Positions 52,043-61,371 of a stretch of DNA of 64,000 nt are shown here, piece by piece. The notes beneath the pieces were generated by a model. That model was not told where the DNA came from. It saw nothing but the letters and a program-made list of their open reading frames with translations, and made no database searches. Both the position numbers and the translations under genes were made by a program. The stretch covers positions 744,001 through 808,000 of the forward strand of contig NZ_CP069535.1 of assembly GCF_016889805.1 (NCBI RefSeq), in the 5' to 3' direction. The DNA is from Rhodanobacter sp. FDAARGOS 1247 (lineage in GTDB: Bacteria > Pseudomonadota > Gammaproteobacteria > Xanthomonadales > Rhodanobacteraceae). Each line of letters opens with the position of its first letter. The stretch's first letter is position 1.

Positions 52043-54913
52043 GTGGAACAGAGTCGCGAACCCGAATTCCTGCCGCCGGACGGCCCGCTGCGCGAGGACG
52101 TCAGCCGGCTCGGCGCGATGGTCGGCCGGATGCTGGCCGAGCAGGGCGGCGACACTTTCTTCCAGCGGGTCGAGCAGGTGCGCATCGCGGCCATCCATCG
52201 CCGCCGCGAAGGTGCCTCGGTGGACGAGCTGGCCGACTCGCTGGCTGGCCAGGACGCCGCCCAGGCCGAGGCGCTGGCGCGCGCGTTCGCCACCTATTTC
52301 CAGGCCGTCAACACCGCCGAGCGGGTGCATCGCATCCGTCGCCGCCGCGACTACCAGCGCGAGGGCAGCGCGCCGCAGCCCGAATCGCTGCTGGCCGTGC
52401 TGGGTCGGCTGAAGGCCGAAGGCGTCGGCGCCGACGAGCTGGTCGGCTGGCTCGACCGCCTGTGGATCGAGCCGGTGTTCACCGCGCATCCCACCGAGGC
52501 CGTGCGCCGCTCGCTGCTGGAAAAGGAGCAGGCGATCGTGGCCTCGCTGATCGATGGCTTCGATCCCCAGCGCACGCCGCAGGAATGCCGCGAGGACGAC
52601 CAGCGCATCTACATGGCGCTGTCCGCCGGCTGGCAGACCGCCGAGGCCTCGCCGGTGCGGCCCAGCGTGCAGGACGAGCGCGAGCACGTGGACTTCTACC
52701 TGACCAACCCGCTGTACCGGATCGTGCCGGCGCTGTACGAATCGCTGGCCCAGGCGCTGCAGGAAACCTACGGCCTGGCGATCAGGTTGCCGCGGCTGCT
52801 GCGCTTCGCCAGCTGGGTCGGCGGCGACATGGACGGCAATCCCAACGTGGGCGCCGACACCATCGCCGACTGCCTCGACTCGCAGCGCGCGATGGTCATC
52901 GAGCGCTATCGCGAAGACGTGGCCGCGCTGGCGCGGGCGCTCAGCCAGACCGAGGGCCGCGTCGAGGTCACCGGGGCATTGCTGGCGCGCGTGGCGGATT
53001 ACCGGGCGCGTTTTCCCGATGCCGCGGCGCAGATCCGTCCGCGCCACGCCGACATGCCCTACCGCTGCCTGCTGCAGCTGATCGGCGCGCGACTGGCGTT
53101 GACCCAGGACCAGCAAACGGACGGCTATGTGTCCAGCCAGGAATTGCTCGACGACCTGCAGCTGATCGCCGACAGCCTGCTGCAGCATCACGGCGTCCAT
53201 GCCGGCGCCTACTCGGTCGAGCGCCTGCTGTGCCGCGTGCGCAGCTTCGGTTTCCACCTGGCCCGACTCGACGTGCGGCAGGACTCGCGCGTGCACGATG
53301 ACGCCCTGGCGGCGCTGCTGGGCGATGCGGACTGGGCCGGCCGCGATGGCGCCGAACGCGCCGAGCGCCTGCGTCCGTACGCCAGCGGCGAGGCGAGGTT
53401 TCCCGACAGCGACGATGACAGCGCCACATCGCTGCAAGCCGTGTTCACCACCTTGCGCGACAGCCGGCAAAGCCACGGCGTCGACGCCACCGGCCTGTAC
53501 ATCATCAGCATGGCCCGCAGCGCCGCCGACGTGCTGGCGGTGCTGGCGCTGGCGCGGCGGGGCGGGCTGGTGGATCTTCCCCCTCTCCCCTCCGGGGAGA
53601 GGGCTGGGGTGAGGGGACACGCTGGCGACAGACTTTCTGCGGAGGAGCAGACTTCGATCGATGCCACCGCGAGCACCCGCCCCTCATCCGGCCCTGCGGG
53701 CCACCTTCTCCCCAAGGGGGAGAAGGGAGCAGGTCATCATGCGTTGCATGATGTGCCGCTCAACATCGCTCCGCTGTTCGAGACCGTCGACGACCTGAAG
53801 AACGCGCCGGCCACGCTGCGCGCCCTGCTCGGCGATCCGGTCTATCGTCGCCACCTCGCCGCGCGGGGCGACCAGCAGTGGGTGATGCTGGGCTATTCCG
53901 ACAGCGGCAAGGATGGCGGCACGCTGGCCTCGCGCTGGGGCCTGCAACGCGCCCAGGTGGAATTGCTGGAGGTGGCGAACGAAGCGGGCATCCAGCTGGC
54001 TTTCTTCCACGGTCGCGGCGGCTCGGCCAGCCGCGGCGGCGCACGCATCACGCCGGCGCTGATGTCCTCGCCGCGGGGCGCGGTGGCCGGCGTGCTGCGG
54101 GTGACCGAGCAGGGCGAGGTGATCCATCGCAAGTACGGCATCCGCGCGCTGGCGCTGCGCAACCTCGAACAGACGGTCGGCGCGGTGCTGCGCGCCAGCC
54201 TGCGTCCACGCGAAAGCGAGCCGCGCGAACAGCGCTGGCGCGAGCAGATGGACGCCTTGTCCGCGGCCAGCCGCAAGACCTACCGCGCCTTCGTCGAGCG
54301 CGCTGGCTTCGTCGACTATTTCCGCAGCGCCACCCCGGTCGACGTGATCGAGCAGATGACCCTGGGCTCGCGCCCGGCCAGTCGCCGCAGCATGCGCGGC
54401 GTGCAGGACCTGCGCGCGATCCCGTGGGTGTTCGCCTGGACCCAGTGCCGCTCGATCCTGCCCGGCTGGTACGGCCTGGGCAGCGCGCTGGAGCAGGGCG
54501 CCGGCGAATTCGGCGAGGACGCGCTGGCCGAGATGGCGCGCGACTGGCCGTTCTTCGCCAACCTGCTCGACGACGTGGAGATGGTGCTGGCCAAGTGCGA
54601 CCTCGACATCGCCGAGGCGTTCTCGAAACTGTCCGGTCCCTTGCACGACGAATTCTTCGGCCTGATCCGCGACGAGTTCGCCCGCACCCGCCACTGGCTG
54701 CTGCGACTCAAGCGCAGCGACGCCCTGCTGCAGGGCGACCCGCGCCTGGCCGCCTCGATCCGCCTGCGCAATCCCTACGTCGATCCGATGAGCCTGCAGC
54801 AGGTCGACCTGCTGCAGCGCTGGCGCGCCGGCGATCGTGCCGACGATGCCGTGCTGCAGGCCCTGGTCGCCTGCGTCAACGGCGTCTCGCAGGGTTTGCA
54901 GAACACCGGCTGA
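52043..54913 (+). CDS. ppc: Phosphoenolpyruvate carboxylase with an in-frame repeat insertion
   Basis: 956 residues, longer than the usual 880-910. Catalytic text is intact: [11 protein letters not shown] (His149), [44 protein letters not shown] and the C-terminal QNTG. The enzyme fixes bicarbonate onto PEP to make oxaloacetate. Between GGLVD (ending residue 511) and [15 protein letters not shown] (from 571) there are 59 extra residues that translate a palindromic DNA repeat (53576-53752). GTG 52043 has CAGGGAG upstream; the open frame further upstream runs antisense to ahcY. Confidence 0.93.
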   Translation: MEQSREPEFLPPDGPLREDVSRLGAMVGRMLAEQGGDTFFQRVEQVRIAAIHRRREGASVDELADSLAGQDAAQAEALARAFATYFQAVNTAERVHRIRRRRDYQREGSAPQPESLLAVLGRLKAEGVGADELVGWLDRLWIEPVFTAHPTEAVRRSLLEKEQAIVASLIDGFDPQRTPQECREDDQRIYMALSAGWQTAEASPVRPSVQDEREHVDFYLTNPLYRIVPALYESLAQALQETYGLAIRLPRLLRFASWVGGDMDGNPNVGADTIADCLDSQRAMVIERYREDVAALARALSQTEGRVEVTGALLARVADYRARFPDAAAQIRPRHADMPYRCLLQLIGARLALTQDQQTDGYVSSQELLDDLQLIADSLLQHHGVHAGAYSVERLLCRVRSFGFHLARLDVRQDSRVHDDALAALLGDADWAGRDGAERAERLRPYASGEARFPDSDDDSATSLQAVFTTLRDSRQSHGVDATGLYIISMARSAADVLAVLALARRGGLVDLPPLPSGERAGVRGHAGDRLSAEEQTSIDATASTRPSSGPAGHLLPKGEKGAGHHALHDVPLNIAPLFETVDDLKNAPATLRALLGDPVYRRHLAARGDQQWVMLGYSDSGKDGGTLASRWGLQRAQVELLEVANEAGIQLAFFHGRGGSASRGGARITPALMSSPRGAVAGVLRVTEQGEVIHRKYGIRALALRNLEQTVGAVLRASLRPRESEPREQRWREQMDALSAASRKTYRAFVERAGFVDYFRSATPVDVIEQMTLGSRPASRRSMRGVQDLRAIPWVFAWTQCRSILPGWYGLGSALEQGAGEFGEDALAEMARDWPFFANLLDDVEMVLAKCDLDIAEAFSKLSGPLHDEFFGLIRDEFARTRHWLLRLKRSDALLQGDPRLAASIRLRNPYVDPMSLQQVDLLQRWRAGDRADDAVLQALVACVNGVSQGLQNTG
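53576..53752. repeat. Palindromic repeat element inserted in ppc
   Basis: The left part has CCCTCTCCCCTCCGGGGAGA with GGGCTGGGGTGAGGGG, and the right part CCCCTCATCCGGCCCTGCGG with CCACCTTCTCCCC/GGGGAGAAGG. The two parts are roughly inverted copies. A small perfect inverted repeat CATCATGC/GCATGATG closes it at 53735-53753. The whole is 177 nt, a multiple of three, with no stop in the ppc frame. It is a different family from the intergenic R-blocks. Confidence 0.85.
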
Positions 54914-54932
54914 TACATTCCATGGGGGCACC

Positions 54933-56645
54933 ATGCAAGGATGGCTTTTTTGGTTGGGACTTCTGCAGGCGGCGCCGGTGGTCGCAACGCCGTGCGCCAG
55001 CCTGGATCGCTGCATGCAAGAGGTTCACGTCGCCGCGTCAACCTTGACGCCTGGCAAGTGGTACCCGTCGTGCGATGCCTTGCGCGAACGGTTCGAAGTC
55101 TACGGTGAAGAAGCCAAGCAGCGATTGCTGGCCGTGGCCAATGCCTCGAACCCGGCCGAGCGCGACATCGCCGGTTGCCTGCTGGCGGGCTGGCCGGCGT
55201 GGTCGCCATCCGACCTGCCCGCGCTGAAGCAGGCGATCTCGCGGGAACACGGTGGCGGCTGGATTGTGCGCGCGCTGGCGAAGTTTCCGGTCGAACAGGC
55301 AGCGGCCGTGGTCATCCCGATCGTCGAGCGCGAAGGCGGGATGAACCAGGCCGGTTTCGTGCTGGGCGAAATGATGCCCCGGGCCTTGCCGCAGGTGTTG
55401 CGCAGGATGGCCCACGCACCCGGGACCGAACGCGACAACCTCGCCGCCGCGCTGTCATTTGACTCCTCGTTCCCCGAAGCAGCTCCCTCTCGGACCCCCA
55501 TGCTGCGGGCCCTGGTCGACGCAGCGACGAATCGTTCGCTTCCCGCCGACGAGCGGGAGCAGGCGCTGCGGCTCGTTGCCGCCTTCGGCGTCCGGGCACG
55601 CTCGCACGGCGCTGCGATCCGGCCCCTGGCCAGTGACGGTGACCCGCGGTTGCACAAGGCCGCGCATTCCGCCTTGCGCTCCATGCTTGATCCTTCGGTG
55701 CTGGGGGAAATCCTGGCCAGCTGTCCGCCGCCAGGAACCGAGGCTACATTCAAGCCGGATCCCGGCGCGCCACCGCCGCTGGTGGATGCGCCCGGCGAAA
55801 GCGAGGCAGCCGATTGCTTCGGCGCCTTGGCCGGCATGGGGCAGGATGCCGGACAGGTGGCGCCGCAACTGCTGCCTTATCTGAAATCCACGTCCTGGCG
55901 ATGGCGGATGCAGACTGCGGAGGCGCTCGGCCTGTTGGGCAACCGTTCGGTAAGTTCGGCCCTGCATCCCCTGCTTGAGGACCGCGACTGGCAAGTCGTG
56001 GCCGCCACGATTCTTGCCGAGGTCCGGCTGGGCGACGAGACGGCCGTTCCGGCGCTGCGGCAGGTCGCGCAGACACACTGGTTTGCCGCTGTCCGGCGCG
56101 CCGCCGACGAGGCCGTCGCGGCCCTGCAAGCGGGTAACCCCAAGGCGCTGGATTCGCTGTACAGGACGGATAACCGGTTCGCCAACCTGCTCTGGAACAA
56201 TCCGCTCGCCAAAGAGGCGGCCAGCTGTGTTTTGCCTGCGGCGACGCGAGCGCCAATGAGCGTGGATCTTCACGGCGGCACGCTTGGCGGAAGCGATCGC
56301 GGGGAGTTTGGCGGCAACCTGACATGGATGCGCGCGGGCGCTCCGCCGAAGTTGCTGCTCGAAAGAAACGTCAGCGGCATGCTGAAGCTGTCCGATCGCA
56401 CGGCGTGGGTGATCACCGGCCTGTCGCACATGGGCATGGAATACGCAGCGGTCTACCGGGTCCAGATAACAGGCGACGGCAAGGTCGCGATCTCCCGCCT
56501 GCTGAACCTGCCCGCGGCCAGTCGCGATCTTTCGGTCGATGGAGACGGACTGCGCAGCAGCGGCTGGGTCGGTTCGTACCTGCTGGTTCCCGCGGATGCC
56601 GAAGGTCGGTCGGTGCGGATCAGCCAGGTCGATTGCGCGCACTGA
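54933..56645 (+). CDS. Exported HEAT-like repeat protein of unknown function
   Basis: 570 residues. A signal peptide (about 1-19, ending PVVATP) is followed by helical repeats typical of HEAT/PBS lyase-like proteins (SWRWRMQTAEALGLLGNRSV, DWQVVAATILAEVRLGDETA, WFAAVRRAADEAVAALQAG). The C-terminal 140 residues look like a beta domain (LTWMRAGAPPKLLLERNVSG, YAAVYRVQITGDGKVAISRL). I recognise no named family. It starts 20 nt after ppc and ends 177 nt before the sigma-54 operon; it may be transcribed with ppc. Confidence 0.72.
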   Translation: MQGWLFWLGLLQAAPVVATPCASLDRCMQEVHVAASTLTPGKWYPSCDALRERFEVYGEEAKQRLLAVANASNPAERDIAGCLLAGWPAWSPSDLPALKQAISREHGGGWIVRALAKFPVEQAAAVVIPIVEREGGMNQAGFVLGEMMPRALPQVLRRMAHAPGTERDNLAAALSFDSSFPEAAPSRTPMLRALVDAATNRSLPADEREQALRLVAAFGVRARSHGAAIRPLASDGDPRLHKAAHSALRSMLDPSVLGEILASCPPPGTEATFKPDPGAPPPLVDAPGESEAADCFGALAGMGQDAGQVAPQLLPYLKSTSWRWRMQTAEALGLLGNRSVSSALHPLLEDRDWQVVAATILAEVRLGDETAVPALRQVAQTHWFAAVRRAADEAVAALQAGNPKALDSLYRTDNRFANLLWNNPLAKEAASCVLPAATRAPMSVDLHGGTLGGSDRGEFGGNLTWMRAGAPPKLLLERNVSGMLKLSDRTAWVITGLSHMGMEYAAVYRVQITGDGKVAISRLLNLPAASRDLSVDGDGLRSSGWVGSYLLVPADAEGRSVRISQVDCAH

Positions 56646-56715
56646 AGACTTTGGACGCGTCGTCGTTGCCGCCTCCGTGAACGCCCCCGTGATGGCGTGT
56701 CGCGATGTACGACTC

Positions 56716-56731
56716 CGGACGCCACTGTCCG
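56716..56731 (+). promoter_or_regulatory. Candidate enhancer-binding site
   Basis: Inverted repeat CGGAC-N6-GTCCG about 80 bp upstream of the sigma-54 -24 element, a usual position for a bacterial enhancer-binding protein. Only one short palindrome is seen, so this is tentative. Confidence 0.35.
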
Positions 56732-56795
56732 TCTTCGAACGGGCGTGATGGTCGACAGGCAGGACGTTTCCTTGTGGGACGGGCATCTGGCTGCG

Positions 56796-56811
56796 TGGCA
56801 CGGCCCTTGCT
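56796..56811 (+). promoter_or_regulatory. Sigma-54 (RpoN) promoter
   Basis: TGGCACGGCCCTTGCT matches the consensus TGGCACG-N4-TTGC(A/T) at every defined position, with GG at 56797-56798 and GC at 56809-56810. The expected start of transcription is near 56822, directly at the ATG of the adaptor gene at 56823. Confidence 0.82.
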
Positions 56812-56822
56812 CTGATCGGCTC

Positions 56823-58076
56823 ATGGATATCGCCAACCCGCTCGCCGCCCAGCGCAAACGTCGTCGCCGCCAACTTGCCATCGCCGGCGGCGTGTTGCTG
56901 CTGGCGGGACTCGTCATCGGCGCCGTCAACCTCGGGCCGGCGCTGCCCACGGTGGAACGGTCCGCGGCCTGGATCGATACCGTGCAGCGTGGCGACATGC
57001 TGCGCGAGGTGCGCGCGCCGGGCACCCTGGTGCCGCGCGACATCCACTGGCTGGCGGCGCAGACCAGCGCCCAGGTGAGCAAGATCGAAGTGTGGCCGGG
57101 TACCCGCGTGGAGGCCGACACGGTGCTGCTGCGGCTGTCCAGCCCGCAGGTGGACAGTGACCTGCGCAATGCCCAGGCGCAGGTCGCCGCGGCCGAGGCC
57201 CAGGTGGCCGCGAAGCAGGCCGCCTTGCAGTCGCAGCTGCTGGACGAACGTTCCTCGCTGGCCCAGGCCCAGGCCGACTACGCCTCGGCGAAGGTGCGCA
57301 GCGAGGCCGATGCGAAGGCGATGGAAAAGAACCTGATTCCGCGGGTGCAGTACGAGCAGGAGCTGATCGCGCTGAAGCAGCTGCAGCACCGCACCGACGT
57401 GGAGCAGCAGCGCGTGCAGGCGTTCGGTGCCGGCATCGCGGCGCAGATGGCGGCGGTGCGGGCGGAACTGCAGCTGCAGCAGAGCAACCTGCTGTTGCGC
57501 CAGCGCCAGTCCGACGCGCTGCAGGTGCGCGCCGGCATCGCCGGCACCTTGCAGCAGGTCGCGGTGCAGGAAGGCCAGCAGGTGGCCGCCGGCGCCGACC
57601 TGGCGCGGGTGGCGCGCGGCGACGTGCTGATCGCCCGGCTGCGCGTGCCCGAGGTGCAGGCCAAGGACGTGGCGCTGGGCATGGCCGCCCAGGTGAACAC
57701 CTACAACGGCATGATCGACGGCACCGTCACCCGCATCGATCCGGCGGTGGTGGACGGCAGTGTGCAGGTGGACGTGACGCCGTCCGGCGCGCTGCCTGCC
57801 GGGGCGCGTCCCGATCTTTCCGTGGACGGTCGCATCCGCATCGCCGAACTCAAGCAGGTGCTGTCGATGGGACGCCCGGCCCAGGTCGAGCCGAACAGCG
57901 AGGCCAGCCTGTTCCGCCTCGACGCCTCCGGCAACACCGCCAGCCGCATCAAGGTGCGGGTGGGCGCCACCTCGGTCGATCGGGTGCAGATAATGCAGGG
58001 CCTGCGGCCGGGCGATCGCGTGATCCTTTCCGACACCAGCCAGTGGGATAAGTATGACCAGCTGCGCCTGCGCTGA
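56823..58076 (+). CDS. HlyD/MacA-family periplasmic adaptor subunit
   Basis: 417 residues. One N-terminal membrane helix (about 18-38) follows a basic stretch AQRKRRRRQ. The lipoyl half VRAPGTLVPRDIHWLAAQTS, a long coiled-coil hairpin (about 110-215, Gln/Ala-rich), the second lipoyl half VRAGIAGTLQQVAVQEGQQV, and a beta-barrel (VLIARLRVPEVQAKDV) complete the adaptor plan. It should link the downstream ABC permeases to an outer-membrane channel. A near-perfect sigma-54 promoter ends 11 nt before the ATG, and no ribosome site precedes it, so the mRNA may be leaderless. Confidence 0.92.
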   Translation: MDIANPLAAQRKRRRRQLAIAGGVLLLAGLVIGAVNLGPALPTVERSAAWIDTVQRGDMLREVRAPGTLVPRDIHWLAAQTSAQVSKIEVWPGTRVEADTVLLRLSSPQVDSDLRNAQAQVAAAEAQVAAKQAALQSQLLDERSSLAQAQADYASAKVRSEADAKAMEKNLIPRVQYEQELIALKQLQHRTDVEQQRVQAFGAGIAAQMAAVRAELQLQQSNLLLRQRQSDALQVRAGIAGTLQQVAVQEGQQVAAGADLARVARGDVLIARLRVPEVQAKDVALGMAAQVNTYNGMIDGTVTRIDPAVVDGSVQVDVTPSGALPAGARPDLSVDGRIRIAELKQVLSMGRPAQVEPNSEASLFRLDASGNTASRIKVRVGATSVDRVQIMQGLRPGDRVILSDTSQWDKYDQLRLR

Positions 58077-58140
58077 TTCGAGCAGCGGCACGGCAGCATG
58101 ATCGACATCTTCCCGGACTTTTCTTCAACAGGACGACCGC

Positions 58141-58901
<761 letters not shown>

Positions 58902-58905
<4 letters not shown>

Positions 58906-61337
58906 AAGTCTGGCTGGCCGAGATCTGGCGCGCGTGGCGCGGCAGCCTGCGCCGGCCCGGCTTCATGCTGCTGGCCAGCGGCGTGCTGGCGCTGGGCATC
59001 GGCGCCAGCGTGGCGGTGTTCGTGCTGATCGCCAACACCTTGTGGCGCCCGTTGCCGGTGCCGCAGGCGGACCGGCTGGTGGTGATCGGGCCCCTGCACG
59101 GCAACGCGCAGGTCGGCTCCATCTCGCCGCACGAGTATCAGTCGCTGGCGTCACCGGAGGGGCTGGCGTCGATGGGGCTGGTGCACATGGGTACCGCGGC
59201 GAATATCGCCGGAGCGGGCGCGCCGTCGCAGGTACCGCTGATCGAGATGGATCGCGGCCTGTTGCCCACGCTGGCGCTGCGTCCCGCGCTGGGCCGCAAT
59301 TTCAGTGTGGAAGAGGATCGCCCGAACGGGCCGAAGGCGGTGCTGCTCGGTCATGGGCTGTGGCAACGCGCCTATGCGGGCGACCCGGGCGCGGTGGGCC
59401 GCATGCTGAAAGTGGAGGGCGTGCCCCACACCATCGTGGGCGTGCTGCCGGTGGCCTTCAACACCTTGCTGGGGCCGGGCGACGTGGTGCTGCCGAGTGC
59501 GTTGCCGGCGGTGAGCCACGACTACAACCATAACGGCCACCAGGTGATCGCGCGCCTGGCCGATGGCGTGGACATCGCCACCGCGTCGGCGCAGGTCGAT
59601 GCCGCCGAGCGCACGATGTTTCGCGACATGGGCATGGGCGGCAACTGGAAGAAGCCGCGCTTCGGCGCACAAGGCTATGCCGCCGCGTTCCAGCAGGAGG
59701 CACGGCCGTTGCTGCTGCTGTTCCTCGCCAGCGCGGCGCTGGTGTTGCTGATCGCCCTGGTCAATCTGGCCAACCTGATGATGCTGCGCGCGCTGGCGCG
59801 CCAGCATGACGTGGCGGTACGCCATGCACTGGGCGCGTCATGCTGGCGCAGCCTGCTGCCGGCGCTGGCCGAGGGCCTGCTCATCGGTGTCGTGGCGGCG
59901 TTGGCGGGCATGGCGCTGGCGCTGGTCGGGCTGGCCTTGCTGCAGGGGGCCATTCCCGCTTCGTGGCGCTGGGGTGGTCAGGTGCAGGTGGGCGCCACGG
60001 CTTGGCAACTCGCTTTCGGCATGGGCTTGCTGGGCGCAGTGCTGGCAGCCGCGTTCGGCGTGCTGCGCAGCCGGGGCGCGGCCAGCTTCGAGGCGTTGCG
60101 CGAAGGTGGGCGCAGCGGCGTCGGCATCGACCGTGGCCGCCTGAGCCGCGGCCTGGTGGTAGCGCAGGTGGCGCTGGCGACCGTGCTGCTGTGCGCCGCC
60201 GGCCTGCTCGTGCGCGCCATCGGCGATGCCTCGCGCCAGCCGCTGGGCTACACGGAAGCCGGCGTGCTCACGTTCGAACTGGCGCCGGTGAAAGGCCACT
60301 ATCCGGACACCGCGTCGATGCTGGCCATGACCCGGCAACTGGTCGAGCGCCTGCGCATCCTGCCCGGCGTGAGCGCCGCGGCGGTGACCACCAACCTGCC
60401 CACCAGCGACGACATCTTCGGCTCGTTCAACAACGGCATGCGCACGCCCGCGGGTGGTGAATTCCAGTCGCAGGTGAAGGGCATCGGCACGGACTATTTC
60501 AAGGTGTTCGGCATGCACCTGCGCGAGGGACGCGACTTCGCGCTGACGGACCAGCAGGGCGGCGCGCCGGTGGCGATCGTCAGCCAGGATCTGGCCGACC
60601 AGTGGTATCACGGCCGCGCGCTGGGCCAGCAGCTCGACATCGAGGTGAGCAATGCGGCACCCGTGCCCATGCGCATCGTCGGCGTGGTGCCCCGCACCTG
60701 GCAGCGCGGCCCGCTGCACCCGCCGCTGCCGGTGGTGTACCTGCCGCTGGCGCAACTGCCGACGCCCACGATGGCGATCTTCCGCGAGCTGGAACCGCTG
60801 CGTTTCGCGGTGCGCGGCCACGGCAATCCGGATGACTGGCGCGCCGGCGTGCGCGAGGCGGTGACTGCGGTGGCGCCCGAGCAACCCATCGCCAGGCTGC
60901 GCAGCATGCGCAGCATCGTCGAGCAGACCACCGCCGACGCGCGACTGAACCTGCTGCTGATCGGCGTATTCGCCACGCTCGCGCTGCTGCTGGCCGCGGC
61001 CGGGTTGTATGCGGTGATGGCGGTGGCGGTGGCGGCGCGCGAACGCGAATTCGGCGTTCGCATGGCGCTCGGTGCGCAGCCCTCGCGGCTGGTCGCGCTG
61101 GTGCTGCGTGGTGGCCTGCTGCAGATCGCGGCGGGGCTGGTGCTGGGCGTCGGCATGGCGCTGGTGTTCACCCGCCTGTTGCGCGCGCTGATCGAGCAGC
61201 TCGGTCGCCGCGCCTTCGATCCGTGGGCGCTGGCCGGCGTGTGCGTGGTGCTGGCCTTCGCCGGTCTGCTGGCCTGCCTGGTGCCGGCGCTGCGCGCCGG
61301 TCGAACCCATCCCATGCGCGCCTTGCGCGGAGAGTAG
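58902..61337 (+). CDS. Large FtsX-type ABC permease, first of three
   Basis: 811 residues, about twice the usual MacB permease. It has an N-terminal helix (about 17-40), a MacB-like periplasmic domain with QVPLIEMDRGLLPTLALRPA, an FtsX helix block (about 270-385), then a second periplasmic domain and a second FtsX block (about 685-800) with AAREREFGVRMALGAQPSRL. The layout is that of duplicated permeases, in which one chain carries both halves. GTG 58902 overlaps the ATPase stop. It is clearly paralogous to the next two genes. Confidence 0.92.
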
Positions 61338-61371
61338 CGACGATGAAGCACATGACGCGGGAGCTTTCGCG

